DNA of 64,000 bases from assembly GCF_009928485.1 (NCBI RefSeq), contig NZ_JAABNP010000004.1, positions 1 through 64,000 of the forward strand. Reading direction: 5' to 3'. Positions 29,100 through 40,000 of the stretch are shown here, piece by piece. Source of the stretch: Clostridium sp. C2-6-12 (GTDB lineage: Bacteria; Bacillota; Clostridia; Clostridiales; Clostridiaceae). The notes beneath the pieces were generated by a model, which had not been told where the DNA came from, ran no database searches, and worked only from the letters and a program-made list of their open reading frames with translations. Within the stretch, counting starts at the first letter, position 1; every line of letters begins with the position of its first letter. Both the position numbers and the translations under genes were made by a program.

Positions 29100-30450
29100 T
29101 TATATTTTCCCACTCTTTAAGTACCATAAAAAACCAACTCTGATTTATACTTAATGAGATATAGTCCCTTTAATAAAAGTCTTACGATTTCTCGCTGCGT
29201 TGAAAATTGTTTTCTCAGTCGTCTAAATAAAAATAACTGCATTATATTTGATGCAATAAATATCAAATAAAGCACGGCTTCAACTGCTTTACCACCATGG
29301 ACAAAGCAATGTTCTAAACCACATTCTCTTTTCAAATTATTAAAAATAGAATTTTCAATATCCCAGCGTGCTCTTATTATTTTAAATAAAGTCTTAAGCT
29401 CCATATTCATACAATTTGTTACAATCATAATTTGCGACCTCTTTTTATTTGGGTATTTCATTGTATATTTCACAAAACGTAATGGCTCTAATACCTTGTC
29501 CATAGTGAATTCTGACTCATATACTTCAATTTTTTCAAAACCTCTTTCCTCTGTCCAAGTTTCAACTATATCTGACTTATTTACCCTCTTTTTCACTTCT
29601 CTAATGCTATTATTATTGTTATTCTTTGTTCTAACAATTGCATCAACACCATGTTCTATGCAATGATTGATCCAAACAGAATTACAGGCAAGAGCATCGT
29701 AAACTACAAATCAATTAAATTTTTGTGAATACTTACTACATCTGTAAGCAGCCTTTTTGCTACACTTTGTTCACCTTCACCCTTTGATACAGAATCCTGT
29801 CCAGGCCTATAATTTTCAAAATCAATAACCAGCTTTGGCCCATCTCCAACTATTGACATGACGGCTCCACTGTGAAAACAATGTGCTTTGTTCCTCAAGC
29901 ATTCTGGGCAACTTTTCTTATTGCTTCCAAAGAATTTTGTTCCATCTATAGCCGCTACTGTATATCCATCAATGGTTCCATTTTCAAAAACTTTATTTTC
30001 TACTGCCTTTTTTATTATATATTCATTTATTTGTTTCAAGCCTTTAATATCAATGACTTTAAGTGTATCTCTTATAGTATCAATCATTGGCAACCTTTTA
30101 CCTCTAGGAAATAATTTGATGAATTCATTATTTTTAATCATCAGATTTAATTCATTAAAGCTTTTAATTCTAAGCAAAAAACCTAAAAGCACAAGTGTTA
30201 CGACCTGTGCTGTGCCATATGTAGGATTAATCCTTCCATCTGTTAATTTGTTTAATCCATTCTCGATATTATAAACATTCTTCATATATTTCACTAATTT
30301 TGCAAAGTAATTTTTTCTCAATTTTTAAAACCTCATTTCAGTTAATAGATTAACAAAAATGAGGTTTCATTTATAGTAAAAATTCTTCGAATTTGATACA
30401 CTTTTTAAATTGCCAAAAACGCTAGTCATATCAATGGTTTTAAAATTTAG
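29100..30450 (-). mobile_element. insertion sequence with inactivated DDE transposase
   Basis: The element comprises the transposase pseudogene and about 130 bp of upstream sequence, which carries a palindrome with AACCTCATTT and AAATGAGGTT arms. The upstream end stops within a few bases of the Imm49-like gene. A second copy of this end is found at about 33180-33361, which allowed that boundary to be recognised. I could not identify the other end or target duplications. Confidence 0.6.
29117..30321 (-). pseudogene. IS4-like DDE transposase, frameshifted
   Basis: Two frames make one transposase of about 400 residues. The first (30321 to 29704) has an N-terminal domain and the first catalytic aspartate in AAIDGTKFFGS, plus a CPECLRNKAHCFH zinc-like segment. 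It stops at TAG right after NLIDL. The other frame continues without a gap as VVYDALACNSVWINHC, carrying the second aspartate. One missing T in a T-run near 29704-29708 explains the break. The last part has a YREK-like RARWDIENSIFNNLK with the catalytic glutamate. It is therefore inactive unless rescued by slippage. A sequencing error in the T-run is a possible alternative. Confidence 0.8.
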
Positions 30451-30453
30451 AAG

Positions 30454-31209
30454 CTAAACTGCTGGCAATTTCCATCTTTCATAATCAATTTTAATTTCAT
30501 CTAATAGTTGCTTTGGCATCTCAATAACCTCTATATCTATCTCTTCTATATTTACTCCTAATTTTTTAGCAATTTTTATTAGTGCAATTGACCAAATATC
30601 AACAATTGTTAAATAATCAATGGACTGCTTTCTTAATGTTTTTAATCTTTTTACTATACCTTGCTCTAAATTCTTTGGTTCATTGTTAACTATAGCTAAG
30701 AATATATCTTTAATTCCATCCTTTTCTGGCATATCATTTATACCTTGTTTTGCTTTTTCAATATTTCCTAGGAGCAAATTTCCTATAATAGTGTTTTCAC
30801 TTAATATAGACTTTGCTAAGTCATAGTTATCAACTACTATTGCACAATATGCTGCAAATTCCTCCGATTTTCTTGCACTAATCTCCTTTCTTAGCCATGC
30901 TGCTGGTTCCATTCCGTTATTAAACAATTTATATGCAGTATCAATTGACTTTGCTACTAAATAGCAATACCCTTTACATGCTTCAATATCATTTTCTAAA
31001 AGATATGAAAAATCAGCTAACTGATGATAATACAATGATAAAGTATAGTAAAATCCAACATAATCTTTTTGATTTAATAATTTAAAATCTTCAATAATTT
31101 TTTTAGATTTATCTTGCTTTTCTTTCATATAACAATTTTTTATGCATACGTCCTTCTTTTTTTCCCATTTTATTGATGAATACTCAATTTGCTTTTTTTT
31201 CATTGTCAT
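30454..31209 (-). CDS. Imm49-like immunity protein for the Rhs deaminase toxin
   Basis: Protein of about 251 residues, mostly alpha-helical with TPR-like character. It resembles the Imm49 family of polymorphic-toxin immunity proteins (LYYHQLADFSYLL, MEPAAWLRKEISARKSEEFAAY, IGNLLLGNIEKAK, and a final PKQLLDEIKIDYERWKLP). It begins 19 nt after the stop of the Rhs tip. I chose ATG at 31209 (an ATG at 31203 is also possible) because GGAGAG precedes it; the open frame reaches into the toxin gene. Location directly behind a toxin C-terminus supports immunity. It would protect the cytoplasm from the cognate deaminase. Confidence 0.72.
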   Translation of the reverse strand: MTMKKKQIEYSSIKWEKKKDVCIKNCYMKEKQDKSKKIIEDFKLLNQKDYVGFYYTLSLYYHQLADFSYLLENDIEACKGYCYLVAKSIDTAYKLFNNGMEPAAWLRKEISARKSEEFAAYCAIVVDNYDLAKSILSENTIIGNLLLGNIEKAKQGINDMPEKDGIKDIFLAIVNNEPKNLEQGIVKRLKTLRKQSIDYLTIVDIWSIALIKIAKKLGVNIEEIDIEVIEMPKQLLDEIKIDYERWKLPAV

Positions 31210-31228
31210 ACAACTCTCCATTCTAGTT

Positions 31229-32980
31229 CTAATATAACTTTTCAACATATTCCCTTGAAATAATATTATTATTATCTCTTGCATTCCCTGTAATATTTTC
31301 AATATGATGTTCTATTTGCTTTTCAGCACAGTCATTACATGAATAATGTGATACAGCTTGACGTGATCCTTCAGTAGAAATATCATTATTCAACATATAT
31401 TGTATTCCCCGAGCTTCAGCATGATTTGGTCCAGCAGTTGTTCCTTGATAATTAGATTTCTTACCACCTCTTACAAATTCAGCATCGTCACCAAATATAT
31501 TTGTTGCCATTTCTCTTGATTTTGGACCTGGAACGCCATTATTCTTAGATACTATTACTCTTCCCTCTGATGAAACTGTTACTGATATTGGATTCTTATT
31601 TCCAAACCACTTTCCTCCATATTGTGCATTATGAATACTGTCTGTAGCTCTTTGTAATTCTTCATCTGTCCACTCCACAACTGGCTTATTTAATATATTA
31701 TTAGAATTAGCGCCTTCTTCAGCAGCACTTCTGCTTTTATTAACACACTCTCTTTCATATCCTGCTGGATCATAATAAATAACAGGATTATTCCCACAGT
31801 AAGCATATAAATTTAACCCATCGCCCCTATAAATATCCTCTTGAGTAAACCTTCCAACAACTGGATTATAAAATCTAGCTCTTAAATAATACTGTCCTGT
31901 AATTCCCTCAAACTGCTGACCAGTATAAGTAATTCTATTATGAACATCTTCTTTACTATTAAGAACATTACCAAAAGCATCATAGCAATATTCATTTTTA
32001 ACCTGCTGATTCTTGTCGGTAATAAAGATTGTACTACCTTGCTCATCTACCGTATAGTAGTATCTATTCATTTTAGCTTCTATTGCTGAATTAATCTCTT
32101 CACTTGAATCTGCAATATCAGCAGCAACAACCTCATGCCCTCTAGTAAATCTAGAAATTACATTAAAATCTTTATCAGCCTCAACTAAAACATTATCTTT
32201 ATGGAAAATAAACTTAGTTAATTTTTCATTTTCTTCAATTTCAGCTCTTAAACCTTCTGCATCATACCTGCTTACTAAAGTATTTCCATCCTTAGTTATC
32301 GCTTTAACTTGCTGGTTAAGAGTGTTGTACTCAAAGATATTATTTCCAGTTGAAGTTTCTTCTTTTATTGTATTTCCTTGTTTATCATATGTAAAGTGGT
32401 TTATTCCAGAATTGTTGTGTAATTCCTTTAATTGGTTCTTTACATTATAAACATATTTTTCAGTAATATCATTTGTAGTCTTAGTTAACCTGTTTCCGAC
32501 TTTATCATAAGTGAAACTTTCTTTTCGGCCATCATAGCTTGAATCAATAAGACGATTCATTGAGTCATAACTATAGAAATTCTTATGCTTTGAACTTATT
32601 TTTTTAAGCCTATTACCATTTAAGTCATACGCATAATTATAGTCAATTAATACTTCACCATTTGAAGATATGGTAACTAAACTTTGAACATTTCCATCAC
32701 CATCATAAGTATAGTCTGTCTTTAATCCATTTCCTACAGTTACTGATTTTATATTATCATTCTTATAATAATCATAAATAGCAAGATTATTTTGATTATC
32801 ATCTTGAATTAATTTAACTCTGTCTGCTTCGTCATAATTGTAAATACTACTCTTTCCAGTGATGTCTTTAATACTTTTAATATTATTATTTTTATCATAA
32901 GTATAGCTTAAAAGTGTTCTTCCCGAAGCACTCTTAGTTTCAAGCATTCCTTCAATATTATATAAATACTCATACTGCAT
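31229..32980 (-). CDS. orphan Rhs tip with C-terminal deaminase-type toxin
   Basis: A 583-residue frame: residues 1-408 are YD/Rhs repeats and the core ending in YLRARFYNPVVGRF and NNPVIYYDPAGY. Residues 409-583 are a variable toxin domain. The toxin has HAE (520-522) and CNDC (548-551), the H(A/C)E...CxxC zinc site of the cytidine/nucleic-acid deaminase fold. The core is nearly identical to residues of the 2523-residue protein at 34079, so this is a displaced tip cassette. Homology continues upstream to about 33158 but is broken by a TGA near 33146, and no ribosome site precedes the first ATG. It is probably silent until recombined. The immunity gene follows at once. Confidence 0.75.
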   Translation of the reverse strand: MQYEYLYNIEGMLETKSASGRTLLSYTYDKNNNIKSIKDITGKSSIYNYDEADRVKLIQDDNQNNLAIYDYYKNDNIKSVTVGNGLKTDYTYDGDGNVQSLVTISSNGEVLIDYNYAYDLNGNRLKKISSKHKNFYSYDSMNRLIDSSYDGRKESFTYDKVGNRLTKTTNDITEKYVYNVKNQLKELHNNSGINHFTYDKQGNTIKEETSTGNNIFEYNTLNQQVKAITKDGNTLVSRYDAEGLRAEIEENEKLTKFIFHKDNVLVEADKDFNVISRFTRGHEVVAADIADSSEEINSAIEAKMNRYYYTVDEQGSTIFITDKNQQVKNEYCYDAFGNVLNSKEDVHNRITYTGQQFEGITGQYYLRARFYNPVVGRFTQEDIYRGDGLNLYAYCGNNPVIYYDPAGYERECVNKSRSAAEEGANSNNILNKPVVEWTDEELQRATDSIHNAQYGGKWFGNKNPISVTVSSEGRVIVSKNNGVPGPKSREMATNIFGDDAEFVRGGKKSNYQGTTAGPNHAEARGIQYMLNNDISTEGSRQAVSHYSCNDCAEKQIEHHIENITGNARDNNNIISREYVEKLY

Positions 32981-33158
32981 ATTTCCTGCATATGCACTTC
33001 TTAGTGTTCCATCTGGATTATATTTAAATCTTTGGTCTATTACATTCAGCTTATTTTTATTTGAATCTTCTACTTTTTCAGCTGAATTTGTTTTATTTGA
33101 TTTTTCTTCTTGATCTTGCCTTTCTTTCCTGTCTTTTAACCTTTCTGTTCAGTTTCTT
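31765..33158. repeat. 1.4-kb direct repeat of the Rhs core, copy B
   Basis: This segment is highly similar to copy A at about 34548-35940 in the large VgrG-Rhs gene, in the same orientation. Both begin at the DPxGY core end and run back into the KDRKERQDQEEKSNKTNS stretch. The main difference is a short indel near the EVVAADIA region. Upstream of 33158 the sequence diverges into insertion-sequence remnant. Confidence 0.85.
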
Positions 33159-33179
33159 CTACAGCTTTTATCGTAACTT

Positions 33180-33361
33180 CTTCACCGTTTCTTTATATCA
33201 CTAATTTTAGGAAAGTACTTTTTTCTCAAATATAAAAAACCCCATTTCGGTTAATAGTTTAACAGAAATGAGGTTTTGTTAAATAGTGAAAATCTCCCAA
33301 ATTCAATACACGTTCTAATTTACCAAAAATACTACTGATATAGCAGTTCTATAATTTAGAA
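33180..33361 (-). mobile_element. remnant of the 5' end of the same insertion sequence
   Basis: It matches the upstream end of the element at 29100-30450. Both have a start like TTGAGAAAAAA-TAC-TTT (MRKxYF), the CCTCATTT/AAATGAGG-type palindrome and a closing AATTTAGA. Here the transposase frame stops after about 15 codons and is joined to the Rhs repeat at 33158-33180. It lies just downstream of the SUKH-like immunity gene. Confidence 0.65.
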
Positions 33362-33386
33362 TAAAAAAACTGTATATGAATAGTTT

Positions 33387-34031
33387 TTACTCTTCTTTGG
33401 TCCAAATAAATGATTTATTTATTAAATCAAAATCAATGTACTTTTCAATTATTTCATTGGCTTCCTCTGGTGTAATGAACACATAGTATTTGCTAATATA
33501 TCTATCAAATTTATGTTCATAAAGTTTTAAATCTTTGCTAATTATATCATCTAATTCATCAATCCATTCTTTCTTAAACCATTTTTTAAATTTATTTTTC
33601 CAATTTATCAAATGCTTTTTAGCTGTAATTTCGTCCATTTCCCACTCTTTTTTGTCTTCATAATAAAAATTATTTTGAGATACAAATTCAAGTATTTGCC
33701 TAAATATTGCAGCCTCAATACTTCCTGCGTAAATAACTGCTTCATCATCATCCTTTGGACAAAGCGCCACTGGTAATTTTGATTTATCATTTAAATACCA
33801 TACCCATTTATCACCACCGCCTGTATATGCGAATGGTACAATATAATCAGCTTCTTCTTCATATTCATAATTAATTATTTTACTGCATGTTAGCCATCTC
33901 ATATCATACAACCATAAATATTTTTGAGAATCAAAATTATCTCTTCCCAAAAAATTATTAGGCTCTAACCACCCAAATTGGTCCATCGATAAAAACAACT
34001 CTGGAAATAAAAAATTTTCTCTATCAAACAT
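33387..34031 (-). CDS. SUKH-like immunity protein for the VgrG-Rhs toxin
   Basis: Acidic protein of 214 residues, directly downstream (47 nt) of the 2523-residue VgrG-Rhs gene. The segment VPFAYTGGGDKWVWYL, then a variable region with EAAIFRQILEFV, resembles SMI1/KNR4 (SUKH) immunity proteins. Such proteins commonly neutralise nuclease toxins of HNH/Endo VII type. The ATG follows AAGGAG. The assignment rests on motif style and position; a private immunity family is an alternative. Confidence 0.6.
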   Translation of the reverse strand: MFDRENFLFPELFLSMDQFGWLEPNNFLGRDNFDSQKYLWLYDMRWLTCSKIINYEYEEEADYIVPFAYTGGGDKWVWYLNDKSKLPVALCPKDDDEAVIYAGSIEAAIFRQILEFVSQNNFYYEDKKEWEMDEITAKKHLINWKNKFKKWFKKEWIDELDDIISKDLKLYEHKFDRYISKYYVFITPEEANEIIEKYIDFDLINKSFIWTKEE

Positions 34032-34078
34032 AACTTCTTTCTCCTTCTTAATATTTATATTACAACTCTTTATAACAA

Positions 34079-37000
34079 CTATTCCTCTTCGGTCAAATAT
34101 TTTTTTGCAAAAGTTCTTGTTGCCTTGGTGATTTCTAATATTTTATCTCTAGGAACTCCTGCTTTTTTCATTAATTTAATATTATCTAAAACATTTTTTC
34201 TCCAAGAAACACCTTTCAAATTTTTAGTATTCATCTTTAATTTTCTTTGTTGTGAACTAATAAATTTATGCATTGGATTTTCTTTTAATGCCATTGCAGG
34301 ATTAAGTTTAGATAATTCGCCGCCTCTAGCTCCATACCCATTAGCTTCTAACCAAGCATTCTGTAATAATTCATGACCAGATAAACTATCATATGGAAAA
34401 TCTTTATATATTCCATATGGTCTAACATCAAATTCTTGTATCTTATTTACCCATTTTACATTATTAGGATCATAATTTTCTTTTAGGTAATCATTCCATT
34501 CCATTCCCGAATTTAACTGTTTATCTTTACTCTTACAATCCATATATCCACTAGGATCCCAATAAACAACGGGATTATTCCCACAATAGGCATAAAGATT
34601 TAATCCATCTCCCCTATAAATATCCTCCTGAGTAAACCTACCAATTACAGGATTATAGAATCTAGCCCTCAAATAATACTGTCCTGTAACACCATCAAAC
34701 TGTTGACCAGTATAAGTAATCCTATTATGAACTTCTTCCTTGCAATCAAGAGCATTCCCAAAAGCATCATAACAATATTCATTTTTAACACTTTGATTAA
34801 CATCAGTAATTAATACTGTACTTCCTTGCTCATCAACAGTATAGTAATGTATATTTAAGTTAGCTTCTGATCCTTCACCTAATTCTGCAATATCAGCAGC
34901 AACAACCTCATATCCTCTACTAAACCTAGAAATAACATTATAATCTTTATCAGCTTCAACTAAAACATTTTCCTTATGGAAAATAAACTTAGTTAATTTT
35001 TCATTTTCTTCAATTTCAGCTCTTAAGCCTTCTGAATCATACCTACTAACTAAAGTATTTCCATCTTTAGTTATAGCTTTAACTTGTTGATTTAAAGTAT
35101 TATACTCAAAGATATTATTTCCAGTTGAAGTCTCTTCTTTTATTGTATTTCCTTGTTTATCATATGTAAAGTAGTTTGCTCCAGAATTGTTGTGTAATTC
35201 CTTTAATTGGTTCTTTACATTATAAACATACTTTTCTGTGATATCATTTGTAGTCTTAGTTAATCTGTTACCAACTTTATCATAAGTAAAGCTTTCGCAT
35301 CGATCATCATAACTTGCTTCTTTTAGCCTGTTCATTGAATCATAAGTGTAGAAGTTCTTATGCTTTGAACTTACTTTTTCAAGTCTATTACCATTTAAAT
35401 CATATGCATAATTATAATCAATTAATACTTCACCTGTAGATGATATCGTAACTAAGCTTTGAACATTTCCATCACCATCATAAGTATAATCTGTCTTTAA
35501 TCCATTTCCAACAGTTACTGATTTTATACTGTCATTCTTATAATAATCATAGATTGCAAGATTATTATGGTTATCATCTTGAATTAATTTAACTCTGTCT
35601 GCTTCGTCATAACTATATATACTACTCTTTCCAGTGATGTCTTTAATACTTTTAATATTATTATTTTTATCATAAGTATAACTTAAAAGTGTTCTTCCTG
35701 AAGCACTCTTAGCTTCGAGCATTCCTTCAATATTATAAGCATATTCATATTGCATATTTCCTGTATATGCGCTTTTTAAAGTACCATCTGGATTATATTT
35801 AAATCTTTGATCTATTACATTTAGTTTATTTTTATTTAAGTCTTCTACTTTTTCATCTGAATTTGTTTTATTTGATTTTTCTTCTTGATCTTGCCTTTCT
35901 TTTCGGTCTTTTAACCTTTCTGTAAAGCTTCTTCTTCGAGAACTTTGAGCTAATGGGCTTGCCACGAAGTTTTCTTCTGACTTTTTATTAGCCTCTTCAA
36001 TTGCTTTTAATCTAGCTTCTTCAGCCTTCTTTGCTTCTAAAGCAATTGCTTCTTTATCAATTTGATAAGCCCTTACTGAAACTATATTTCTATCTAAATT
36101 ATAGTTTCTATCTACATGATTTTGATTTCTATCAATTTGCTTAGTAAGATTTCCTTCTACATCGTAATAGAAATATTCACTAATTCCTTCTTGGTCTCTT
36201 ATTTCACATACTTGTCCTAAGCTGTTATAGATATATTCTATAGTTCCACCATTAGCATCTGTGGTGCTTGTTATATTTCCTGCATAGTCATAAGTGTACT
36301 TTTCAACTCCACCTTCTGGTGTTATTATTTGAATTATTCTTCCCCAGTCATCAAGAAGATAATTTGTTTGATTTCCATTACCATCAGTTATTCCAGTAAT
36401 ATTTCCTCTAGCATCGTACTTGTAGCTTTGAGCTGCTTTATTTTCTTTTCTTGAGTTTGGAGTGACAACTTCCTTAATTTGCCCAAGTAATGTATAAGTG
36501 TACTCAACTTTATTATTTTCTCCATCAATTGAAGTCTTTATATTTCCCTTCGGGTCGTAAGTGTTTTTAGCTACTGTTTCTCCTAAAGCATTTCTAACTT
36601 CAATAACTTGTCCCTTTAGATTGTAGGAATAAGTTGTTCCAACTCCATCATCTTTAGCTTCATCATATTGCTCTGGCAATACCTGCTTTATTATCCTATC
36701 GTTTTTGTCATAAAATAATCTTGTTGTATTTCCTGAAAAACTTATAAAATGAGTAAGTCTATTTTGAGCATCGTAAGTATAAGCCTTTTTCTTTTGATCT
36801 TCCTTGAAATTAAGTCTTTCAAATAGCTTCTCATTTTCTTTCCTATTTTCATGTCTTTCAGACCAATGTACTCTATAATCATTTTCGCTTATAAACTTGT
36901 TACTTATAAGCTTAGCTTCTTCTCCAGAATATTCACTTATCCCTATGACATTATCTGCTTTATCATAATTATAAACATAACTTCTAAATATTCCATTAGC

Positions 37001-40000
37001 TTCATCTTTTTCATGTTGCTCAATAACTCTATCAGCTTTATCATAGACTCTTCCTATTTCGTAACCTTTTGGAGTTATGATTTTAGTAATGTTTCCATTC
37101 TTATCATATTCATAATTTGTTACCGCCCAGATATTCTTACCAGCAGCTTCTGGTGATACAAAGCCTCCATTAATTTCTTCTTTCTTTTGAATTAAGTTTC
37201 CTACTTTATCATAAATATAATGAATTGCCTTTGTAGTTGTATCATTAATCTTAAAGCTTTCATAAGTTTTCTTGTTTAAGCAATCATATTTATATAATGA
37301 TTTTGCTCCATATTTGTCTTTAACGCTTATAAGTCTGTTTTCTTTATCATATTCAAAGTAAATTTCATGATAATTATTGCAAAATCGCTTTTCAGAAACT
37401 AATGTTGTTCCATGCTTTTCTAGTATCTTATTCCCATTTTTATCATACTCATAACAAGTTACATTATATTTAAATTCTGCTTCATATTCTTCAACAGGAA
37501 CTCTCTTTTCAATTAAATTTCCAAGCAGATCATATTTAAATAATGTAGCATTTCCTTCAATATCTATTTCTTTAATGATATTACCATGAAGATCATATTC
37601 AAATGTTCTCTCTACATTTCCTTCTTCATTTATTATAGAACTTAATCTATTCATTGAATCGTAAGTATAACTGTATCCAAGACCATCATCAGTTTCTTCA
37701 TTATAATATTCTGGACTTATATGTCTTATAACATTTCCATTTGAATCATAGAAGAATCTCTCAATACCGCCATCAGGGTATATAGTTTTTATCTTTCTAT
37801 TATCCTTATCATAGACATACTCTACTCCAATTCCATCGTAAGTTTCCGCATTATAATAATTAGGATTTATTTCTTTAATTATATTTCCTTCACTATCTCT
37901 TATGTTCTTTTCAACAATTCCAAGTGGATTCCTTATGCTTATAAGCCTATCCATATGGTCATAAGAGTATTTGTAGCCTTCATCAGAAATACTTCCTTTT
38001 ATGCATGCATTTGGAGTATAAATGCTTGTTAGATTTCCCATGTTATCATAATTTTTTATTGTTACATTTCCATTGGCATCCTTTATACTTGCAACAAAAT
38101 TCAAATTATTATAACCAAATTCTATTGTTCCATAGTCAGTTTTTATTTCAGTATTTCTACCTACTTTATCGTAAGTGTATTCATACTCGTATCCACTATT
38201 TGTTATTACTCTTACTGGGTCTTTTCCTTGTTTTCCTTCTAAGCTGCTTGAGTTTGCATATTCGTATTTTGAGGTATTTTCATTACCATCTGTTTTGCTT
38301 AAAATTCTTCCAAAGGAGTCATATCTGTAACTTTCAGTTGTCCAATTTCCAACTGAAATCTTTGTTTTCTTTTCTATTAAATTACCGATACTGTCATAAG
38401 CATAAATAATTTCCTTTTCTTCATTATCTGTTTCCTTAACTAGATTTCCGTTTTCATCATAAGTATACTCTGTAACTAATCCATTTGGTAAAGTCTTTTT
38501 TAATAAGTTTCCAAATTCATCATAAACCTTGTGAGTTTCAAAGCCATTTCTATCTTCTATATATATTTTGTTTTGATAATCATCATATTTATATTCTTCT
38601 GTGCTTCCATCTTCATAAAATAAATGTGTAATTAAGCCATCTTTATTAAATCTTGTTTTTTCTGTTCTTTGACTCTTAGTATAGTAGAAGGTTACTTCTT
38701 TTTCTGAATCATCATAAGTTATTTTGCAAGTATTATTATTAGGGAAGTCTTGCCTTACTACTCTTCCTTTTTTATCAAAAAAGTTCTTAGTATAAGTATG
38801 TCCATTTTGGTCTGTTATACTGCTTATATATCCCTTATCATCATAGGTATATCTTGTTATTCCTTGGTCAACATGGATAACATCTGTTAAATAATCTCCA
38901 GCGTATTTATATTGAACTATTCTTCCAAGCTCATCTTTTATTTCAATTACTTTTCCATCTTTGTAGGTAAAGAATAACTTATAATTTGAGAAGGTATTTA
39001 AAGTCTCAATGTTTTCTCCTATATAAGTTAATGAAAGTTTATTACCATGTTTGTCAGTTATATTAACTAGCTTCCCTGAACTATTGTACTTATAAGTTTT
39101 CTTATCAAGAGCAGTTTTAAATATCCAATAATCCTTGTCTTGCTTTAAAGAATAAATTTTAGCTCCGCCTTTATCATTTATCCATTCATCATCATTTAAA
39201 TAAAAGCTTTCAATATGTCCATCTGAACAAAGTACATTTATCTTTTCCTCTTCAACTCCAAGACAAGTTTCAAAGCTTGATGTCCATCCAAGTCCAAGAA
39301 GTCCTATTCTGTTATTTACAGACTCATACTTTCTTTCAATTTTAAATTCTTCATGAATATCTGGAAGTACAATATCTGTTGCTGGAATATATAAACTTCC
39401 TGTTGCTCCATCTACTGGATCAGAGAAACACATTTTATTACCAATATACTTCTTTATAAATGTACTTGTAAGATTTGCATCACCAGTTGTTGCTAGTTGC
39501 TGTCCAATATCTAACGCTACATCAGATGCCAATCTAACTCTGCCCATTATTTTACATCTCTTTTCAGCATCTTCTATTTTTGCTATTGCTTTTAGGTTTT
39601 TAACCTTCTTCATTACTCCTATATTTATATTAGACATAGACATAGACATAACCGCTGATTTTACATAATCCATAATATTATTATCTAGCTTTCCATCATC
39701 AGCATAGTCAGCAAGCATATTTAATACAACATCGCCACCACCATCCCATGCCATCTTTGTTAGAATTTCTGTAGCTGCTCCCCCTGTTGCAAGCGTAATT
39801 ACAACACTTGATATAAGCACCGATCCATATTTTATAACATTATAAAGTGTTTCATTCCCCTGACATACGGTATCCCTCATAAAATTATAGGATTTGGAAT
39901 AATCTCCACTCTGGGCTTTACTATAATCTGAGCTTCCTTCAGCTAGTTCGGATGCACCTACTGCAGCCGCTGCAACTCCAGCTCCTAATGCAACAAGGGC

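Noticed and set aside
38005-38409. 134-codon plus-strand frame opposite the large Rhs gene
   Set aside because: It lies entirely antisense to the Rhs repeats and its translation is Leu/His/Tyr-biased, as expected from the complement of YD-repeat codons. No ribosome site or family is visible.
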